This document shows, one piece after another, positions 51,071 through 59,707 of a stretch of 64,000 nt of DNA (its first letter is position 1; every line of letters starts with the position of its first letter). A program made the position numbers and the translations under genes. Source of the DNA: Shimazuella kribbensis DSM 45090 (lineage in GTDB: Bacteria > Bacillota > Bacilli > Thermoactinomycetales > Thermoactinomycetaceae); assembly GCF_000428065.1 (NCBI RefSeq), contig NZ_ATZF01000005.1, forward strand, positions 124,001 to 188,000, read 5' to 3'. The notes beneath the pieces are model-generated. The model saw only the letters and a list, made by a program, of their open reading frames with translations, did no database searches and was not told the DNA's origin.

Positions 51071-51568
51071 CTACATTAAGGGTTCTTTTCCTTGAGCAAT
51101 CCAGTCTTCTCTTGTTGGGCCATACATTCCTGGTATACTCAAACCTGCTTGTCGCATAAGTACGGTCATCTGTCCACAGTGATGAATCGTATGATTGAGT
51201 ACAAAACGAAGGGCAACTCCAAATGTCCATTTTTGTCCAAAGAGAACTACGGTTTTCTTCAAAGTTTTGTCTTTCCAATTATTTGTTACCGATTCTAGTA
51301 AAGCATTCGTTATTTTTTGATACTCCAGAGAGATATGGTCTGCTGAGTTTACTTGTTCCTCATTTGGTTCTAGAGCAGGCATAGGCAATCCGAGCATGGT
51401 TGCAAACTGAAAAGAAGATATGACATGCCATGCTAGTTCCCCTAATGAACGGTGGTCTTCTGTAATTCTCAAGTCAAGAGATTCATCCGTTAACGCTTGA
51501 AAGAGTCTTTGGGTTTGTATCATGTGCTCAATAAACTCTTCACGAAACTGATCAATGGTGACAAACAT
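51071..51568 (-). CDS. DinB-family protein
   Basis: 165 residues. Metal-binding histidines in SLGELAWHVISS and VLNHTIHHCGQMTVLMRQ; ends with IPGMYGPTREDWIAQG, a common DinB tail. ATG on the minus strand with AGGGGATAGT upstream. Same superfamily as the protein at 14494 but not a close copy. Function beyond the metal-dependent four-helix fold is unknown. Confidence 0.88.
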   Translation of the reverse strand: MFVTIDQFREEFIEHMIQTQRLFQALTDESLDLRITEDHRSLGELAWHVISSFQFATMLGLPMPALEPNEEQVNSADHISLEYQKITNALLESVTNNWKDKTLKKTVVLFGQKWTFGVALRFVLNHTIHHCGQMTVLMRQAGLSIPGMYGPTREDWIAQGKEPLM

Positions 51569-51800
51569 GCTACTATCCCCTATCTATTTTCTTTAATTAT
51601 AAGATTTGCGAGGGAGAAAACCAACGATTTAAATCGTTGGATGATAGCGAGCGTGGGACAAGAGAGGGTTAATCCTCGCAAAAGTCCGATAATATTTTTT
51701 TGAAAGCATCTTTACAAACATACATTCGATTGATAAGCTATTCCCACTAATTCATGGAAAATGCCATGTAAGTGTCTAGATAGAAGGAAAGGAGAAGCAA

Positions 51801-52928
51801 ATGCACAAGGCGTTTCAGTATCGATTGTACCCAACAACAAAACAAGCAGCACTCATCAACAAGTCGATTGGCTGTAGTCGGTTTGTATTTAACCACTTTT
51901 TGGGCAAGTGGAACGATACCTATAAGGAAACGGGAAAAGGTCTCACCTACCTTCTTTGCTCCAGTCTGTTAACGGCGAAGAAAAAAGAATTCGAATGGCT
52001 AAAAGAAGTCGATTCCACTTCGTTACAAAACACACTAAAAAACCTAGCGGATGCTTTTTCTCGTTTTTTCCAAAAACAAAATAATGCACCGCGTTGGAAA
52101 AGCAGAAGAAATAAAATGCAGTCCTATACCAGCCAATGCAACTACCCAAAGAAGGGAAAGCCAACCATCGAAGTAGAGGGAAACAAGATCAAACTTCCTA
52201 AGCTAGGATGGGTGAAGTTTGTTAAGTCGCGTGAAATCAGTGGACGTATCTTGTCTGCTACGATTCGTCGGACTCCATCAGGAAAGTATGTTGTTTCGAT
52301 TCTGTGTGATGGGTGCTTTTGTCGCCATGTTCCAGCAAGAAAGGACGCAGTGGGAATCGACTTGGGCTTGAACGATTTTGCCATCCTTACGGATGGAACA
52401 AAAGTCAAACCAAATCGGTTTTTTCGTCACTATGAAAAGAAGCTAGCGAAAGCACAGCAAATCCTATCCAGACGTACCAAGGACGGTTCAAACTGGAAAA
52501 AAGCCAGAATCCAAGTAGCAAAAATCCATGAAAAAATCGTAAACGCACGCCATGATTTTCTTCAGAAACTGTCTACGAAGCTGATTTGCGAAAACCAAGT
52601 GATCAGCATCGAAGACTTGCAAGTGAAAAACATGGTCAAAAATCACAAACTAGCGAAATCGATAACGGATGCTTCTTGGTCTGAATTTACCTCCATGCTA
52701 GAGTATAAGGCAAAATGGTTTGGAAGAAACCTTGTAAAGGTGGGAAAACAATTTCCATCGTCCCAACTATGCTCCTGTTGTGGGTATCGAAACAAGGACG
52801 TAAAGGATCTGAATCTTCGATCATGGACATGTCCCAAATGTAACGAAGAACATGACAGGGATATCAACGCTGCCCACAACATTTTGCAAGAAGGTATAAA
52901 ACTCATTGCCGCAGGGCTTGCGGTTTAA
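51801..52928 (+). CDS. tnpB: TnpB RNA-guided endonuclease
   Basis: 375 residues. RuvC residues Asp187 ([10 protein letters not shown]), Glu271 (ISIEDLQV) and Asp354 ([10 protein letters not shown]) and a zinc ribbon CSCC..CPKC at 324-347 are all intact. N-terminal [20 protein letters not shown] is the normal TnpB start. ATG with GGAAAGGAG upstream. TnpB cuts DNA guided by an omega-RNA made from its own 3' end and the right end of the element. Confidence 0.95.
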   Translation: MHKAFQYRLYPTTKQAALINKSIGCSRFVFNHFLGKWNDTYKETGKGLTYLLCSSLLTAKKKEFEWLKEVDSTSLQNTLKNLADAFSRFFQKQNNAPRWKSRRNKMQSYTSQCNYPKKGKPTIEVEGNKIKLPKLGWVKFVKSREISGRILSATIRRTPSGKYVVSILCDGCFCRHVPARKDAVGIDLGLNDFAILTDGTKVKPNRFFRHYEKKLAKAQQILSRRTKDGSNWKKARIQVAKIHEKIVNARHDFLQKLSTKLICENQVISIEDLQVKNMVKNHKLAKSITDASWSEFTSMLEYKAKWFGRNLVKVGKQFPSSQLCSCCGYRNKDVKDLNLRSWTCPKCNEEHDRDINAAHNILQEGIKLIAAGLAV

Positions 52929-53000
52929 GCTTGGAATAGATCCTATCGAAGATGGGAGTTCCCAAGAATCACACGGCTTCAGCCCTGTGGAGTGTCAAAC
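52929..53000 (+). ncRNA. Presumed 3' part of the TnpB omega-RNA scaffold
   Basis: Sequence after the tnpB stop: GATGGGAGTTCCCAAGAATC, hairpin CACACGGCT-AGCCCTGTG, GTGTCAAAC. The same blocks close E2. In the family the guide is copied from DNA directly after the right end, here AAGAATAACCCTGAC.... The 5' boundary, probably inside tnpB, cannot be set from sequence alone. Confidence 0.55.
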
Positions 53001-53008
53001 AAGAATAA

Positions 53009-53031
53009 CCCTGACAAAAAAATGGTCAGGG
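53009..53031 (-). terminator. Terminator of the TPR gene
   Basis: CCCTGAC pairs with GTCAGGG across a loop rich in T (minus strand), then TTATTC. It would form the start of the TnpB guide region. Confidence 0.55.
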
Positions 53032-54081
53032 CTATGAGAATGTTTGTCGAAGTTCATTGATTTCGGATTGAACATGGTTGATTCTTTTTGTATAAACATC
53101 GGTCTGATTTTGCTGATCAAACAGATGAGCCAGTCGATTCATTTCTTGTTTGATATCTTCGATTGTATTAAGTTCGGGTTGGCGAACTGCTTTTTTGTCT
53201 TGATCATCAAGCATATTCCAAAATGCAGTAGCTACTGCATAAAAGTTGTATTTGATAAGCGATTCATCTGAATCCAAAGCTTCTGGTAAAAAATTTTCGA
53301 ATAAGGAAATCGCTTTGGGTGTATTGGTGATTGTTGTGTACTGAAATAGCTGAATGATTATCTCTAAAAATCCCGTCTGATTATAGACCAGTTCATAACA
53401 CTTTTGAAAGTATTTTTCTGCTTCTGCTTTATGATTAGCGTGTAAAAGAGGAAGCAGAAGGTCTCCATAGGTACGATGTGGGACACTGTGGCAAGATGCT
53501 CTGCCTTCTAAAATCGGTTGTGCAACAGCTAGTGCTTCATCTAATTTGCCTAAGTAAAGAAGCGCTTTTGTCTGATTTGCCAATGTACAAGCATGACAAT
53601 CGGACAGTGAATCACTTGGTTCTTTGATCCATTTTGCATAATAGTGTTCTACTTCTTTTGGCTTATCCAAAAGCATTGCGAGTTCTTGTTTCATAAAGTA
53701 ATAGAAATGTGGACCATGACCGGTCTGCATAAATCGTTTTTTCAAATCCTCCATCATTTCTTCTACTTTTGCTAATTCGATATCTGGGAATAGGAGCAAA
53801 CGGTCTACAACCCATTTGTAGTTCCACATCATCTGGTGTTCATTCCATATATCCGGATCTTTGTCATATTGAGCCAAGCACCAAGCAAAAGCGACAATCG
53901 CTTTTTCGCCATGACCAGAAAAAATCGCTGTGTCAACTAGTTCCATTCTCGCCTCAAATTGTGCATCTACATCCAGATGTATATCAGCATATCGAATTGC
54001 TTCTTCTAGTAATCCAATTTTTACTCGACCATTTGGAGCCAAATAAGCCTGATCCATTAACTCGTCAAATGTATTTTCCAT
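53032..54081 (-). CDS. TPR-like helical repeat protein, partner of the HSP90-family gene
   Basis: 349 residues, all-helical with degenerate tetratricopeptide units (LLEEAIRYADIHLDVDAQFEARMELVD, ALLYLGKLDEALAVAQPILEGR, LLHANHKAEAEKYFQKCYELV, TPKAISLFENFLPEAL). Starts 4 nt after the HSP90-family stop region with AGGAGAA ribosome binding site, so the two are one operon. TPR proteins are classical HSP90 co-chaperones in eukaryotes; a similar partnership here is inference. Confidence 0.75.
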   Translation of the reverse strand: MENTFDELMDQAYLAPNGRVKIGLLEEAIRYADIHLDVDAQFEARMELVDTAIFSGHGEKAIVAFAWCLAQYDKDPDIWNEHQMMWNYKWVVDRLLLFPDIELAKVEEMMEDLKKRFMQTGHGPHFYYFMKQELAMLLDKPKEVEHYYAKWIKEPSDSLSDCHACTLANQTKALLYLGKLDEALAVAQPILEGRASCHSVPHRTYGDLLLPLLHANHKAEAEKYFQKCYELVYNQTGFLEIIIQLFQYTTITNTPKAISLFENFLPEALDSDESLIKYNFYAVATAFWNMLDDQDKKAVRQPELNTIEDIKQEMNRLAHLFDQQNQTDVYTKRINHVQSEINELRQTFS

Positions 54082-54085
54082 TTTT

Positions 54086-55852
54086 CTATTCTCCTAACCC
54101 ACGTTCCATAAATGAGATTAATCCCTTATTCAACAGATGGAATTCTTGTTTTTTTAGTGGATAGCTACCGAGTAAAAGAGCTTGTACATAAAGCATTTCT
54201 ACTATCAATTGAATGAGTTTTGTATCCGTTGATTGGATTGCTTTTTGAATGGTTGGATTTTGAAAGTTGAAGCTGAGTTGAGCATAGCTAGGTTTGACTT
54301 TGCTGCTAGTTAACTGACTGATAATCGATGAAAATAAATCATTGGCTTCTTCTTTCGTCTGTTCGGTTGTCCGCAGAAATAGAGCTTCTTCGCTGGTTGT
54401 ATATAGTGCTGGTAAATCTTCAGGTTGAAAATTTCTCATTTCAGCCGAACATTGATAAGGTTGTAGCACTTGATTTGCTATTTGAATAAAATCATATGTT
54501 TTTCTACGATCTGCTAGGTCTAGATCTGTAAATTGATACATAAAAGAGTTTGGATTAATGTGTTTAACCTGACACTCAGGGAAAACGCTTGTTAATCTTT
54601 GTAATAACTCTGTGTCATGTACATAAGCTCCATTGATAATACAAATAGACTGAGCTTTGGCTATTTGGTTTATTTGGCGAAACTCATCCATATTGGAGGT
54701 ATACAAAATCGTTTTGGATTGATCACGAATTTCTTTCATCGTAAGTCGCCCAAAAGAAGTATGAAATGGAAGCCAATCGATAAAGAGCGCATATAGTTCA
54801 TCGTCTTCCTGAGCTAAAAATTTGAGCGATTCATAATGGATTTGGATGATTTTTTTGAAAAGCTCTGGATTTGTTTTTGTTAATTGAACGAGATATCGTT
54901 TGATACATTCTCCAAGCTCTTTTTGCACTTTTTTTAGCCGCTTATCATTGGAGAATTCTTCTCGTGATGCAGTTGGTTTTAGTTCATTGACATTAAGAAT
55001 ACTGGTTACAAAGAAAGCCCAATCAGGGAGAATGCCCTCCACTTTTTCAGAAAGTAGCATCTGTTTCACATAAACCCGATGTTGTTTTTTGGCGTTTATC
55101 CGGATGGAATAGGGAAGAATATAAGCTACTCCATTTGCATCTCCCGATAGCGAATATAATGGGATAACATCTAGGTAGTTCATTTGCATTTTGTTATTTC
55201 CATAATGCAGTGCCTCTTCAAGATTCATGTCCCAAGGTGCTCGAATTGCATTCAGTTGGATGGGTTGATCGTCATAAAATTGGATGGGGTATGGCAGAAA
55301 TTCTCCATAATGTTTGACTAACTCTTGAATTCTAGCTTTGGTGAAGTAAGATTCGAAACCTCGTTTGCTTTGCAGATAGATTTTTGTACCAACTTCCATC
55401 TCTTGTTCTAAGATTTGAATGGTATAGCTTCCATCTGGTTTTCCTCGCCATTCAATCGTCTTGGGTTCTTTGCTAGATCGAGTGAGTAAAACAATTTCAT
55501 CACTGACAATAAAGCAAGACAGAAGACCCACTCCAAAACGGCCGATAAAATCCTGGGTATCTTCTTTGTTTTTAGAGGTTTGCCCGATTTGTGCTAAAAA
55601 TTGGTGTACCTCTTGTTCGGTTAAACCTATCCCATTATCTTCTATATATAAAGTAGGTGATGCATTGTCTGATGTGAATAGTTCTAATCCGATTTGTCCC
55701 ATGTGCACAGGGTCTACTTTTTGACGTGCAGTAACGGCATCTACTGCATTTTGGATAAGTTCTCGAACAAAGACTTGTGGTGTGCTGTATAAATGATTGG
55801 ATAGTAGATCAATCATCCCTTTGAGGTTTACTTTAAAATGAAATTGATCCAT
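54086..55852 (-). CDS. HSP90-family protein (HtpG-like)
   Basis: 588 residues. GHKL ATPase motifs FVRELIQNAVDAV (Glu31, Asn35), IEDNGIGLTEQE (Asp72), IGRFGVGLLSCFIV and GTKIYL. Middle domain with YLPYPIQFY and VYVKQMLLSEKVEGILPDWAFFV, conserved TASREEF. The sequence is far from classic HtpG and the C-terminal dimer domain is divergent, fitting the subfamily common in actinomycetes and some Bacillales. ATG with AAGGAGATA upstream. Confidence 0.88.
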   Translation of the reverse strand: MDQFHFKVNLKGMIDLLSNHLYSTPQVFVRELIQNAVDAVTARQKVDPVHMGQIGLELFTSDNASPTLYIEDNGIGLTEQEVHQFLAQIGQTSKNKEDTQDFIGRFGVGLLSCFIVSDEIVLLTRSSKEPKTIEWRGKPDGSYTIQILEQEMEVGTKIYLQSKRGFESYFTKARIQELVKHYGEFLPYPIQFYDDQPIQLNAIRAPWDMNLEEALHYGNNKMQMNYLDVIPLYSLSGDANGVAYILPYSIRINAKKQHRVYVKQMLLSEKVEGILPDWAFFVTSILNVNELKPTASREEFSNDKRLKKVQKELGECIKRYLVQLTKTNPELFKKIIQIHYESLKFLAQEDDELYALFIDWLPFHTSFGRLTMKEIRDQSKTILYTSNMDEFRQINQIAKAQSICIINGAYVHDTELLQRLTSVFPECQVKHINPNSFMYQFTDLDLADRRKTYDFIQIANQVLQPYQCSAEMRNFQPEDLPALYTTSEEALFLRTTEQTKEEANDLFSSIISQLTSSKVKPSYAQLSFNFQNPTIQKAIQSTDTKLIQLIVEMLYVQALLLGSYPLKKQEFHLLNKGLISFMERGLGE

Positions 55853-56154
55853 ATTTTATCTCCTTATTTTTTGCGTTTAAAATATAATGTAAATTTTATT
55901 ATAAATAGTAGATTCGAACCAGCGATTTAATAGATTTTTATATAGAATTCGCATTTTGTATTCCTTTACATTCGAATTCTTTGTTGTTCCGATGAAATGA
56001 CATAGAAATAGAAAGGGCTTTCAATTTTTGTGTCTAATTTGTGAAAAAAGAGGTGATTCCTAATCCAACCTCTGATAAAATAAGATTACTTCAATATTTT
56101 AAAAAAACATCCAATTGGCATGTGAAAAGTATGAAATAGATTAGGGGTGGATTT
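55853..56154. other. Intergenic region, nothing supported
   Basis: About 300 AT-rich bases between two divergent genes; presumably both promoters. No gene, repeat or terminator seen. Confidence 0.5.
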
Positions 56155-56799
56155 ATGGAAAGAAAAATTGATAAAGCATTATCGCGCATTTTACCGAATG
56201 GACTACCAGATTATCCTGGTCTACCAAAACGATGGTTTTTGTATCCATATGGGCTTCTCATTTTCTTATTCGCTGTCCCTGGTGCTATTTATTATATTAT
56301 CAGTAAAGCAATGGCCGAATTTGCTCAAAATCCAATGGGAGTTTCCATTATTTCTTCCGCTTACCTAGCTGTTCTCCTTATTAGTTTCTTTTTCATCATT
56401 CGTTTGAACATTCGCTATTGGTTGGTTTCTGTACCTATACCTCACACATTTGAGGAATTTGTATCTTTTGCAGAGTATATCGAAACGAATGGAAACAGGT
56501 GGCAAAAAATATTCATTTACGAGTACATTATAAGTAAATTTAATAATCAAAATGTAAGCGCTATCGAAGTGAAATTGGGAGTGGCTTACCTTCAAGAACA
56601 ACCAGTTCGTCCAGAAGATCAAGAGGTTATCACCTCAGATCAAAAAAAGGGTATAGAATACTTAGAAAAAGCTCTCCAAACCAATGATAAAACGATCAAA
56701 AATTCAGCTCTGAAAACACTACGAGATTTTTATACAGCTCAGCATGACCATCAAGGGAATGATCAATTAAGAAAAATGGAATTAGCATATGGTGAATGA
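56155..56799 (+). CDS. Two-helix membrane protein of unknown function
   Basis: 214 residues. Cytoplasmic start, helices at about 31-52 and 64-86, then a soluble helical part with a TPR-like look (VKLGVAYLQEQPV..DQEVITSDQKKGIEYLEKALQTNDKTIKNSALKTLRDFY). ATG with GGGGTGG upstream. Divergent from the HSP90/TPR operon. I do not recognise the family. Confidence 0.65.
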   Translation: MERKIDKALSRILPNGLPDYPGLPKRWFLYPYGLLIFLFAVPGAIYYIISKAMAEFAQNPMGVSIISSAYLAVLLISFFFIIRLNIRYWLVSVPIPHTFEEFVSFAEYIETNGNRWQKIFIYEYIISKFNNQNVSAIEVKLGVAYLQEQPVRPEDQEVITSDQKKGIEYLEKALQTNDKTIKNSALKTLRDFYTAQHDHQGNDQLRKMELAYGE

Positions 56800-56836
56800 A
56801 AGTCAGAAGATAGCAGAAAATAAGAGGAGATACAAG

Positions 56837-56868
56837 AAAAGAGATTGCCAATAAAGGTGATCTCTTTT
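56837..56868 (+). terminator. Terminator
   Basis: AAAAGAGAT pairs with ATCTCTTTT, then CTTTATG. Confidence 0.55.
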
Positions 56869-56910
56869 CTTTATGCCTTGTTTTCTTTTAACACTGTCGG
56901 TGAAGACTAT

Positions 56911-56958
56911 TTGACAGCAAGATGGAATTATGATAATTTAATTGTGCACAATTAAATT
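56911..56958 (+). promoter_or_regulatory. ohrR-ohr promoter with OhrR operator
   Basis: A consensus TTGACA (56911-56916) with TAATTT or GATAAT as -10. A 24-bp perfect palindrome at 56935-56958 (arm AATTTAATTGTG) overlaps the -10 and start region and matches the known OhrR box built on AATTAAATTG. Binding there would block both genes. Confidence 0.85.
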
Positions 56959-57013
56959 GTTAACAATATAAAAAGGGTGCCTATGTGGAGGAAAGAGATT
57001 CAGGGGATAAGAG

Positions 57014-57457
57014 ATGATGAGTAAAGAAACCATGCTTTATTTGGATTCACAACTTTGTTTTTCTATATATGCTTGTTCGAGAGAAGTAATTGGGTTGTAT
57101 CGTCCGTTGTTGGACGATTTAGGTATAACATATCCGCAGTATCTGGTACTGCTGGTGCTTTGGGAACACAAAGAACGCACGGTTAAACAATTAGGAAAGG
57201 CGTTGTATTTGGACTCAGGTACCCTTACGCCAATGTTAAAAAGAATGGAAGTAAATGATTTAGTAAAACGATATCGTTCGCAGGATGATGAACGAGTAGT
57301 ATGGATAAGTTTGACAGAAAAAGGGACATCCTTGAAAGAAAGAGCGTATTGTATACCTGAAGAACTATTTGAGAAAAGCGGGTTAACTGCTGAAGAAATG
57401 CAAGATATGTTACAGCGTTTACAAACATTGCTCAAACATATGAATGCATCAAAATAA
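57014..57457 (+). CDS. ohrR: OhrR-type MarR-family peroxide sensor
   Basis: 147 residues. N-terminal LDSQLCFSIYACSREVIGLYRPLLDDLGITYPQYLVLL has the redox Cys (15) and the two Tyr that contact it in OhrR. Winged helix GKALYLDSGTLTPMLKRMEVNDLVKRYRSQDDERVVWISLT. No second C-terminal Cys, so it is the one-Cys type as in B. subtilis. Overlapping starts ATGATG at 57014. Controls itself and the next gene via the palindrome at 56935. Confidence 0.93.
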   Translation: MMSKETMLYLDSQLCFSIYACSREVIGLYRPLLDDLGITYPQYLVLLVLWEHKERTVKQLGKALYLDSGTLTPMLKRMEVNDLVKRYRSQDDERVVWISLTEKGTSLKERAYCIPEELFEKSGLTAEEMQDMLQRLQTLLKHMNASK

Positions 57458-57474
57458 GAAAAGAGGAATCATAC

Positions 57475-57897
57475 ATGCAAACGTTATATACTGCTAAAGT
57501 AACTGCTGAAGGTGGAAGAAATGGACGAGTAGTATCCGATGATGGAATCCTCGATTTGGATGTTAAAATGCCGAAATCACTAGGTGGACCTGGAGGAGAA
57601 GCAACAAATCCAGAGCAACTATTTGCAGCAGGGTATGCAGCGTGTTTTGATAGTGCTTTAAACCTCGTTACACGCAAAAAGAGATTGAAAGAAGTAGAGC
57701 ATACAAAGGTAACTGCTAATGTTTCGATTGGTCGCGATACAGATAATGGACTTTCGTTAGCGGTTCAATTGGATGTCCAAGTTATTGGAGTAGATAAGAA
57801 TACAGCTCAAGAACTAGTAGAAGCAGCCCACCAAGTATGTCCTTATTCTAGAGCAACAAGAGGAAATATTGATGTTATCATTCATGTAGTAGAATAA
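57475..57897 (+). CDS. ohr: Organic hydroperoxide resistance protein Ohr
   Basis: 140 residues, Ohr/OsmC thiol peroxidase that reduces organic hydroperoxides. Catalytic Cys57 in YAACFDSALN and Cys122 in HQVCPYSRATRGNIDV, Arg18 in GRNGRVV and Glu42 in GGEATNPEQLF. ATG with AGAGGAAT upstream, 17 nt after ohrR. Followed by a strong terminator. Confidence 0.95.
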   Translation: MQTLYTAKVTAEGGRNGRVVSDDGILDLDVKMPKSLGGPGGEATNPEQLFAAGYAACFDSALNLVTRKKRLKEVEHTKVTANVSIGRDTDNGLSLAVQLDVQVIGVDKNTAQELVEAAHQVCPYSRATRGNIDVIIHVVE

Positions 57898-57902
57898 TCA
57901 GC

Positions 57903-57947
57903 AAGAAGAAGCGAATCCATCTATAGGATTCGCTTCTTCTTGTTTTT
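57903..57947 (+). terminator. Terminator of ohrR-ohr
   Basis: AAGAAGAAGCGAATCC pairs with GGATTCGCTTCTTCTT, followed by GTTTTT. Confidence 0.85.
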
Positions 57948-58032
57948 AACCAACTTTACAAAAGTAAGTGAATGCCTTATACTAATAAAAAGTAAAGGGA
58001 ACATATTTTCTCTATATAATGAGGTGTTACGA

Positions 58033-58797
58033 ATGGGGATTACCATCTATACTCCACAAGACCAAGCAAGAGGAGCTTTTGATGGGGGGAAAATCACAGA
58101 ACAAAAACCAATTGGTTTTTCTGGAGAAGGATCTGTTGTGAAAAGGATTGGTCCTTTATTTTATTGGGCTTGGGCACGAGCCGATCAAGAAGGATATATT
58201 CCCCTTCACCCCCATCAAGCATTTGAAATTATTACCTACGTGATACAAGGACAAGCAGAACATGGAGATTCACTAGGAACAAAAAGTGTTGTTGGTCCAG
58301 GTGGAGTTCAAGTGATGCAGACAGGATCGGGAGTTTCACACGAAGAGAGATTTATTGGGCCAGATATGGAAGGATTTCAAATCTGGTTTGAACCGTTTAT
58401 TCAAGAATCCATCAAGCTTCCTCCGCAATATAACCAATATGATGCTTCCGCATTTCCGTTATTGGAGCATGACGGAGTACAAGTGAAAACAATTATTGGA
58501 CAAGATTCTCCTGTTGAACTTACCGCAGATGCACAAATGTGGGATGTACTGTTATCCAGGAATGCCGTATTGGAACATACGATACCTAATGGGTATGCGG
58601 TTGCTGCGCTATCGTTGCAAGGTAGTGGAAGTTGGATTGGTGAGACAGAAGTGCCTTTTCAAGAAAGAGATTTTGCAGTACTGGATGCGGAAACAGAACA
58701 ACGGTATCAAGTGAAAGCCAATTCGGATCAAGATGTACGCTTGCTCCTGATTCAGATTCCTCTAAGAACAGACTATAAACTTTATCCAAAATGGTAA
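58033..58797 (+). CDS. Pirin-family protein
   Basis: 254 residues. Bicupin with the metal ligands in LHPHQAFEIITYVIQGQAEHGDS and QTGSGVSHEERF, and C-terminal LLLIQIPL. Some pirins are quercetinases. ATG at 58033 with GAGGTG 7 nt upstream; the longer frame before it has no homology. Stands alone downstream of ohr. Confidence 0.9.
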   Translation: MGITIYTPQDQARGAFDGGKITEQKPIGFSGEGSVVKRIGPLFYWAWARADQEGYIPLHPHQAFEIITYVIQGQAEHGDSLGTKSVVGPGGVQVMQTGSGVSHEERFIGPDMEGFQIWFEPFIQESIKLPPQYNQYDASAFPLLEHDGVQVKTIIGQDSPVELTADAQMWDVLLSRNAVLEHTIPNGYAVAALSLQGSGSWIGETEVPFQERDFAVLDAETEQRYQVKANSDQDVRLLLIQIPLRTDYKLYPKW

Positions 58798-59071
58798 GTC
58801 CATGTTTTTAAGATCTAGGGATTTTTAATTTTCTGGGTCTTTTTTCTATTTCTGACAGAAAATCTTTATAATAAAGGGGATCTGATACAATCAATAAAAA
58901 CTAAACTATCTATTCTATTTTATATAAATACTATTTCTGCTATCGCCTTGCGATTTATTTTTTCGATTCAGTAATATCCCGAGATTAACGTAATAGCAAG
59001 GATTCAGATTTTGTGTTTTCATTAGACAAAAAAGAAGCCGAACTAGGTTTCGACTTCTAGATAAGATATGT
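58798..59071 (-). terminator. Intergenic region with terminator of the ycnJ-ycnI operon
   Basis: At about 59032-59060 the minus strand reads AAGTCGAA..TTCGGCTTC followed by TTTTTTG, a good terminator. The rest is AT-rich with only a short CCTTGC/GCAAGG pair of unknown meaning. Confidence 0.6.
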
Positions 59072-59692
59072 CTATTCATTTGTTGCTTTTTTACGAAACA
59101 AATTGATGAGAGAAAACAGAAGTGCTAGTGCTGCTAGTGCAATGGCAATCCATTGAGATTTTGAATCGGTTGAATTTGTTTGGATAGGATTGGTATCTGT
59201 GGTGTGATTTTCATCAACGGCACCAGTTTTTACGCTTATATTCGTAACAGATGCTGGTTTCTCACTCTCAGGTGCTCCCGCCCAGTCTACTACTGTACCA
59301 TCAGCATACGTTTGATGTGCTTTCCAAGAAAGAGATGCTGCTTGATCTGGATTTGCACCGATGAACGGAAACTCGAAAAATTCATGCGCTTTTATTCCTT
59401 CGTCTGTGGCAGTCCAGACAATGCCTGTATTTTTACCATCTGACCCTTTGATAAATTGGTAGCTCCATCCAGGTACAGGGTGTACTGTATTTACTGATAC
59501 TTCTTTCGGAAATTCAAGCTCTACTTTTGTGGTATTGCTTTCTTTTTCTGATGGGACTCGAACGGTGTATTTTTCGTAGGCTCCGACTTTTGATTCTTTT
59601 GGCCATACCGTAACATGAGCATCAACGGTAGTTACAAAGCCAAAAAAAATAAACAATGCGAAGAGTGTTACCGGAACAACATATTTTTTCAT
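59072..59692 (-). CDS. ycnI: YcnI-like DUF1775 copper-associated exported protein
   Basis: 206 residues. Signal peptide ending TTVDA, mature protein starting with HVTVWP: the N-terminal His is the known Cu(II) ligand of YcnI. KYTVRVPSEKESNTTKVELEFPKEV and HEFFEFPFIGANPD follow the family. A C-terminal helix (about 182-199) with RKK anchors it. Second gene of the pair with YcnJ, 16 nt apart. Confidence 0.9.
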   Translation of the reverse strand: MKKYVVPVTLFALFIFFGFVTTVDAHVTVWPKESKVGAYEKYTVRVPSEKESNTTKVELEFPKEVSVNTVHPVPGWSYQFIKGSDGKNTGIVWTATDEGIKAHEFFEFPFIGANPDQAASLSWKAHQTYADGTVVDWAGAPESEKPASVTNISVKTGAVDENHTTDTNPIQTNSTDSKSQWIAIALAALALLFSLINLFRKKATNE

Positions 59693-59707
59693 TGAATAAT
59701 CTCCTTA

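Larger units (their letters stand above)
51606..53000 (+). mobile_element. IS605/IS1341-type element with intact tnpB (E1)
   Basis: Left end TTGCGAGG with the 20-bp perfect palindrome CCAACGATTTAAATCGTTGG at 51621-51640, tnpB at 51801-52928, and a right end with hairpin CACACGGCT-AGCCCTGTG and GTGGAGTGTCAAAC at 53000. No tnpA (Y1 transposase) is present. E2 at 32700 is a deleted relative. The element sits right against the terminator of the TPR gene. Confidence 0.85.
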
